From: UMGS882 sp045598975
GTDB taxonomy: Bacteria; Bacillota; Clostridia; Oscillospirales; CAG-382
DNA: 7,083 nt
Assembly (NCBI GenBank): GCA_045598975.1
Contig: JAZRVE010000055.1
Span: 1-7,083, forward strand
Reading direction: 5' to 3'
Shown: positions 6,571-7,083 of the stretch, in pieces
How the letters are laid out: the number at the start of each line of letters is the position of its first letter
Position numbering within the stretch: the first letter of the stretch is position 1
Notes under the pieces: generated by a model
Database searches by the model: none
What the model was told of the DNA's origin: nothing
Seen by the model: only the letters and a program-made list of their open reading frames with translations
Program-made: the position numbers and the translations under genes

Positions 6571-6586
6571 CCGGGGAGCACCCCGG
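6571..6586. other. Perfect 6-bp GC-only hairpin
   Basis: CCGGGG (6571-6576), loop AGCA, CCCCGG (6581-6586). The left arm and loop belong to the 18-base repeat module; the right arm is absent from the inverted copy, where the module runs straight into the 19-base module. Confidence 0.5.
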
Positions 6587-6595
6587 ACTCCCTTA

Positions 6596-6623
6596 CGCCG
6601 CAAAACTCGAATGTTTTGCGGCG
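6596..6623. other. Perfect 11-bp hairpin with competing pairings
   Basis: CGCCGCAAAAC (6596-6606), loop TCGAAT, GTTTTGCGGCG (6613-6623). The right arm can alternatively pair downstream: TGCGGC (6617-6622) with GCCGCA (6636-6641), and CGGTG (6622-6626) with CACCG (6646-6650). The 11-bp form is clearly the strongest. Confidence 0.6.
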
Positions 6624-6668
6624 GTGCGAACATTTGCCGCAGTGTCACCGTTGAGAGAAAATACAAAA

Positions 6669-6698
6669 AACCGAGCCTTGCGGCTCGGTTATGTTTTT
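6669..6698 (+). terminator. Intrinsic terminator of the his-transporter transcript
   Basis: AACCGAGCC (6669-6677), loop TTGC, GGCTCGGTT (6682-6690) form a perfect 9-bp stem, followed by ATGTTTTTATTG on the + strand. An A6 run (6665-6670) precedes the stem, so it could also stop transcription coming from the right on the - strand. It lies 235 bases after the transporter stop codon and is the first good terminator after the operon. Confidence 0.85.
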
Positions 6699-6795
6699 AT
6701 TGTACTAACGATAGGGCTACTTCCGGAAACTCATGATATGCGGAAAGGGATAATATTGGTTAAATACGTCCCTAACCTACTTCCTGCCTCTGTCC

Positions 6796-6827
6796 GTCGC
6801 GCCCGCCGCCGTTTTGGCGGGCGCGAC
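6796..6827. other. Perfect 12-bp GC-rich hairpin
   Basis: GTCGCGCCCGCC (6796-6807), loop GCCGTTTT, GGCGGGCGCGAC (6816-6827). There is no T-tract on either side, so it is not an intrinsic terminator. It lies between the operon terminator and the right-hand repeat copy, in a stretch (6699-6835) with no credible gene. Confidence 0.6.
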
Positions 6828-6835
6828 CCCTGATC

Positions 6836-6943
6836 GCGGGACTCTGCAACTGTTGTTTCCGCTCGCTCACGCTCGCGGTTTGGGTGCAGCGGCACGCTGC
6901 TCCCCGGCAATCTTTGATCTCCTTTTTGAAAAAAAGGACGTTC
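6836..6943 (-). repeat. Modular intergenic repeat, right (inverted) copy
   Basis: Read on the - strand this holds, in order, GAACGT with CTTTTTTTC (6943-6928), the 18-base module AAAGATTGCCGGGGAGCA (6915-6898), the 19-base module GCAGCGTGCCGCTGCACCC (6900-6882, overlapping the previous one by three bases), a GCGAGCGTGAGCGAGC stretch (about 6860-6876) and GAGTCCCGC (6844-6836). The modules match the left copy exactly but their order differs. An 8-bp stem TCCTTTTT/AAAAAGGA (6920-6927/6931-6938) takes the place of the left copy's 15-bp AT hairpin. Confidence 0.6.
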
Positions 6944-6979
6944 ATTTTTTCTTTTTCCGAAAACCGTGAATTCCCAAAG

Positions 6980-7011
6980 TAAATTCCACAGTAGGAAAGG
7001 AGTGGAATTTA
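6980..7011 (+). promoter_or_regulatory. Hairpin with a Shine-Dalgarno-like loop before a short reading frame
   Basis: TAAATTCCAC (6980-6989) pairs perfectly with GTGGAATTTA (7002-7011). The 12-base loop and first stem base contain AAAGGAG (6996-7002), 11 bases before ATG 7014. That ATG opens only a six-codon frame (MRNWRK, stop 7032-7034). The structure could present or restrict a ribosome site for downstream translation; alternatively it is a palindromic protein-binding site. Confidence 0.4.
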
Positions 7012-7036
7012 GTATGAGAAATTGGCGGAAGTAAGA

Positions 7037-7083
7037 ATGGGAAAAGGAGAAAAGAAGGGTAAAAAGGCAAAAAAGCGGCAGTA
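7037..7083 (+). CDS. Possible start of a lysine-rich protein, cut by the window edge
   Basis: An open frame from ATG 7037 reads MGKGEKKGKKAKKRQ to the end of the window. The DNA is almost all purine. Upstream GGCGGA (7024-7029) is a weak ribosome site, 7 bases away. The better AAAGGAG at 6996-7002 is too far away unless the six-codon frame at 7014-7034 is translated first. The opening MGKGEKK recalls the small basic ribosomal protein Thx (MGKGD...), but the rest does not follow that pattern. It may be a real gene start or chance; I cannot assign a function. Confidence 0.25.
   Translation, partial: MGKGEKKGKKAKKRQ

Larger units (their letters stand above)
6435..6580 (+). repeat. Modular intergenic repeat, left (+) copy
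   Basis: This stretch shares several exact modules with an inverted copy at 6836-6943. They are GAGTCCCGC (6447-6455, opposite 6836-6844), a 19-base module GCAGCGTGCCGCTGCACCC (6471-6489, opposite 6882-6900), an AACGT followed by CTTTTTTTC block (6519-6536, opposite 6928-6942) and an 18-base module AAAGATTGCCGGGGAGCA (6563-6580, opposite 6898-6915). The left copy holds a series of perfect hairpins. No transposase, terminal inverted repeat pair or target duplication is evident. It resembles non-coding interspersed repeats rather than a gene. Confidence 0.6.

Noticed and set aside
6460..6666. A 68-codon open frame on the - strand
   Set aside because: It lies entirely inside the hairpin repeats and consists of arginine/phenylalanine-rich translation of them, with no family resemblance.
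6721..6770. A promoter with GATAAT (6749-6754) as the -10 box
   Set aside because: No acceptable -35 box lies at normal spacing and no gene follows closely on the + strand.
6423..6833. A 136-codon open frame on the + strand downstream of the transporter
   Set aside because: It overlaps the end of the transporter, reads through the hairpin array and the intrinsic terminator, and its composition is driven by the repeats. It has no ribosome site or recognisable domain.
6435..6943. A CRISPR array or transposon
   Set aside because: The repeats are few, inverted and irregularly spaced, and no transposase, terminal inverted repeats or target duplication is visible.
7014..7034. MRNWRK as a tryptophan-type attenuator leader
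   Set aside because: One tryptophan in six codons is not a run of regulatory codons, and no terminator/antiterminator pair follows within the window.
7037..7083. Ribosomal protein Thx
   Set aside because: Only the first five or so residues resemble it. The following residues lack the expected threonine/glycine pattern and the frame is cut off.

Overview
The window is the distal part of a bacterial histidine-biosynthesis operon, all on the + strand, followed by one membrane transporter gene and about 650 bases of repeat-rich non-coding DNA. The gene order (hisD-C-B-H-A-F-IE-histidinol phosphatase), monofunctional hisB, fused hisIE, a PHP-type (HisK-like) histidinol phosphatase instead of the proteobacterial HisB-N phosphatase, and AGGAG-type ribosome binding sites all suggest a Firmicutes/Clostridia organism. 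The fairly high GC content would fit an Oscillospiraceae- or Christensenellales-like gut clostridium, but this placement is inference.

Layout: 1-144 is the 3' end of hisD. 145-260 is a 116-base gap with two stem-loop structures. 261-5437 holds hisC, hisB, hisH, hisA, hisF, hisIE and hisK, with junctions that overlap by 1-7 bases or are separated by at most about 21 bases. 5456-6433 encodes a ten-helix EamA/DMT-type transporter that begins 18 bases after hisK and is probably co-transcribed. 6434-6668 is a run of six perfect GC- or AT-rich hairpins, followed by a clear intrinsic terminator at 6669-6698. 6699-7083 contains a 12-bp hairpin, a second inverted and rearranged copy of sequence modules from 6435-6580, and at the right edge a hairpin with a Shine-Dalgarno-like loop ahead of possible short reading frames.

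How the genes work together: HisIE performs the two steps from phosphoribosyl-ATP to ProFAR, HisA isomerises ProFAR to PRFAR, HisH and HisF convert PRFAR with glutamine to imidazole-glycerol phosphate plus AICAR, HisB dehydrates it to imidazole-acetol phosphate, HisC transaminates this to histidinol phosphate, HisK removes the phosphate, and HisD oxidises histidinol to histidine. Only the first enzyme (HisG, with or without HisZ) and most of hisD lie outside the window. The operon promoter is not in view and I see no convincing internal promoter.

The biosynthetic genes are ordinary. The material worth a second look is the non-coding DNA after the operon: the dense hairpin array, its inverted, permuted copy, and the structured leader at the right edge. 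Smaller oddities are the short C-terminus of the phosphatase and the transporter attached to the operon. I found no evidence of a CRISPR array, transposase, phage gene or defence system.
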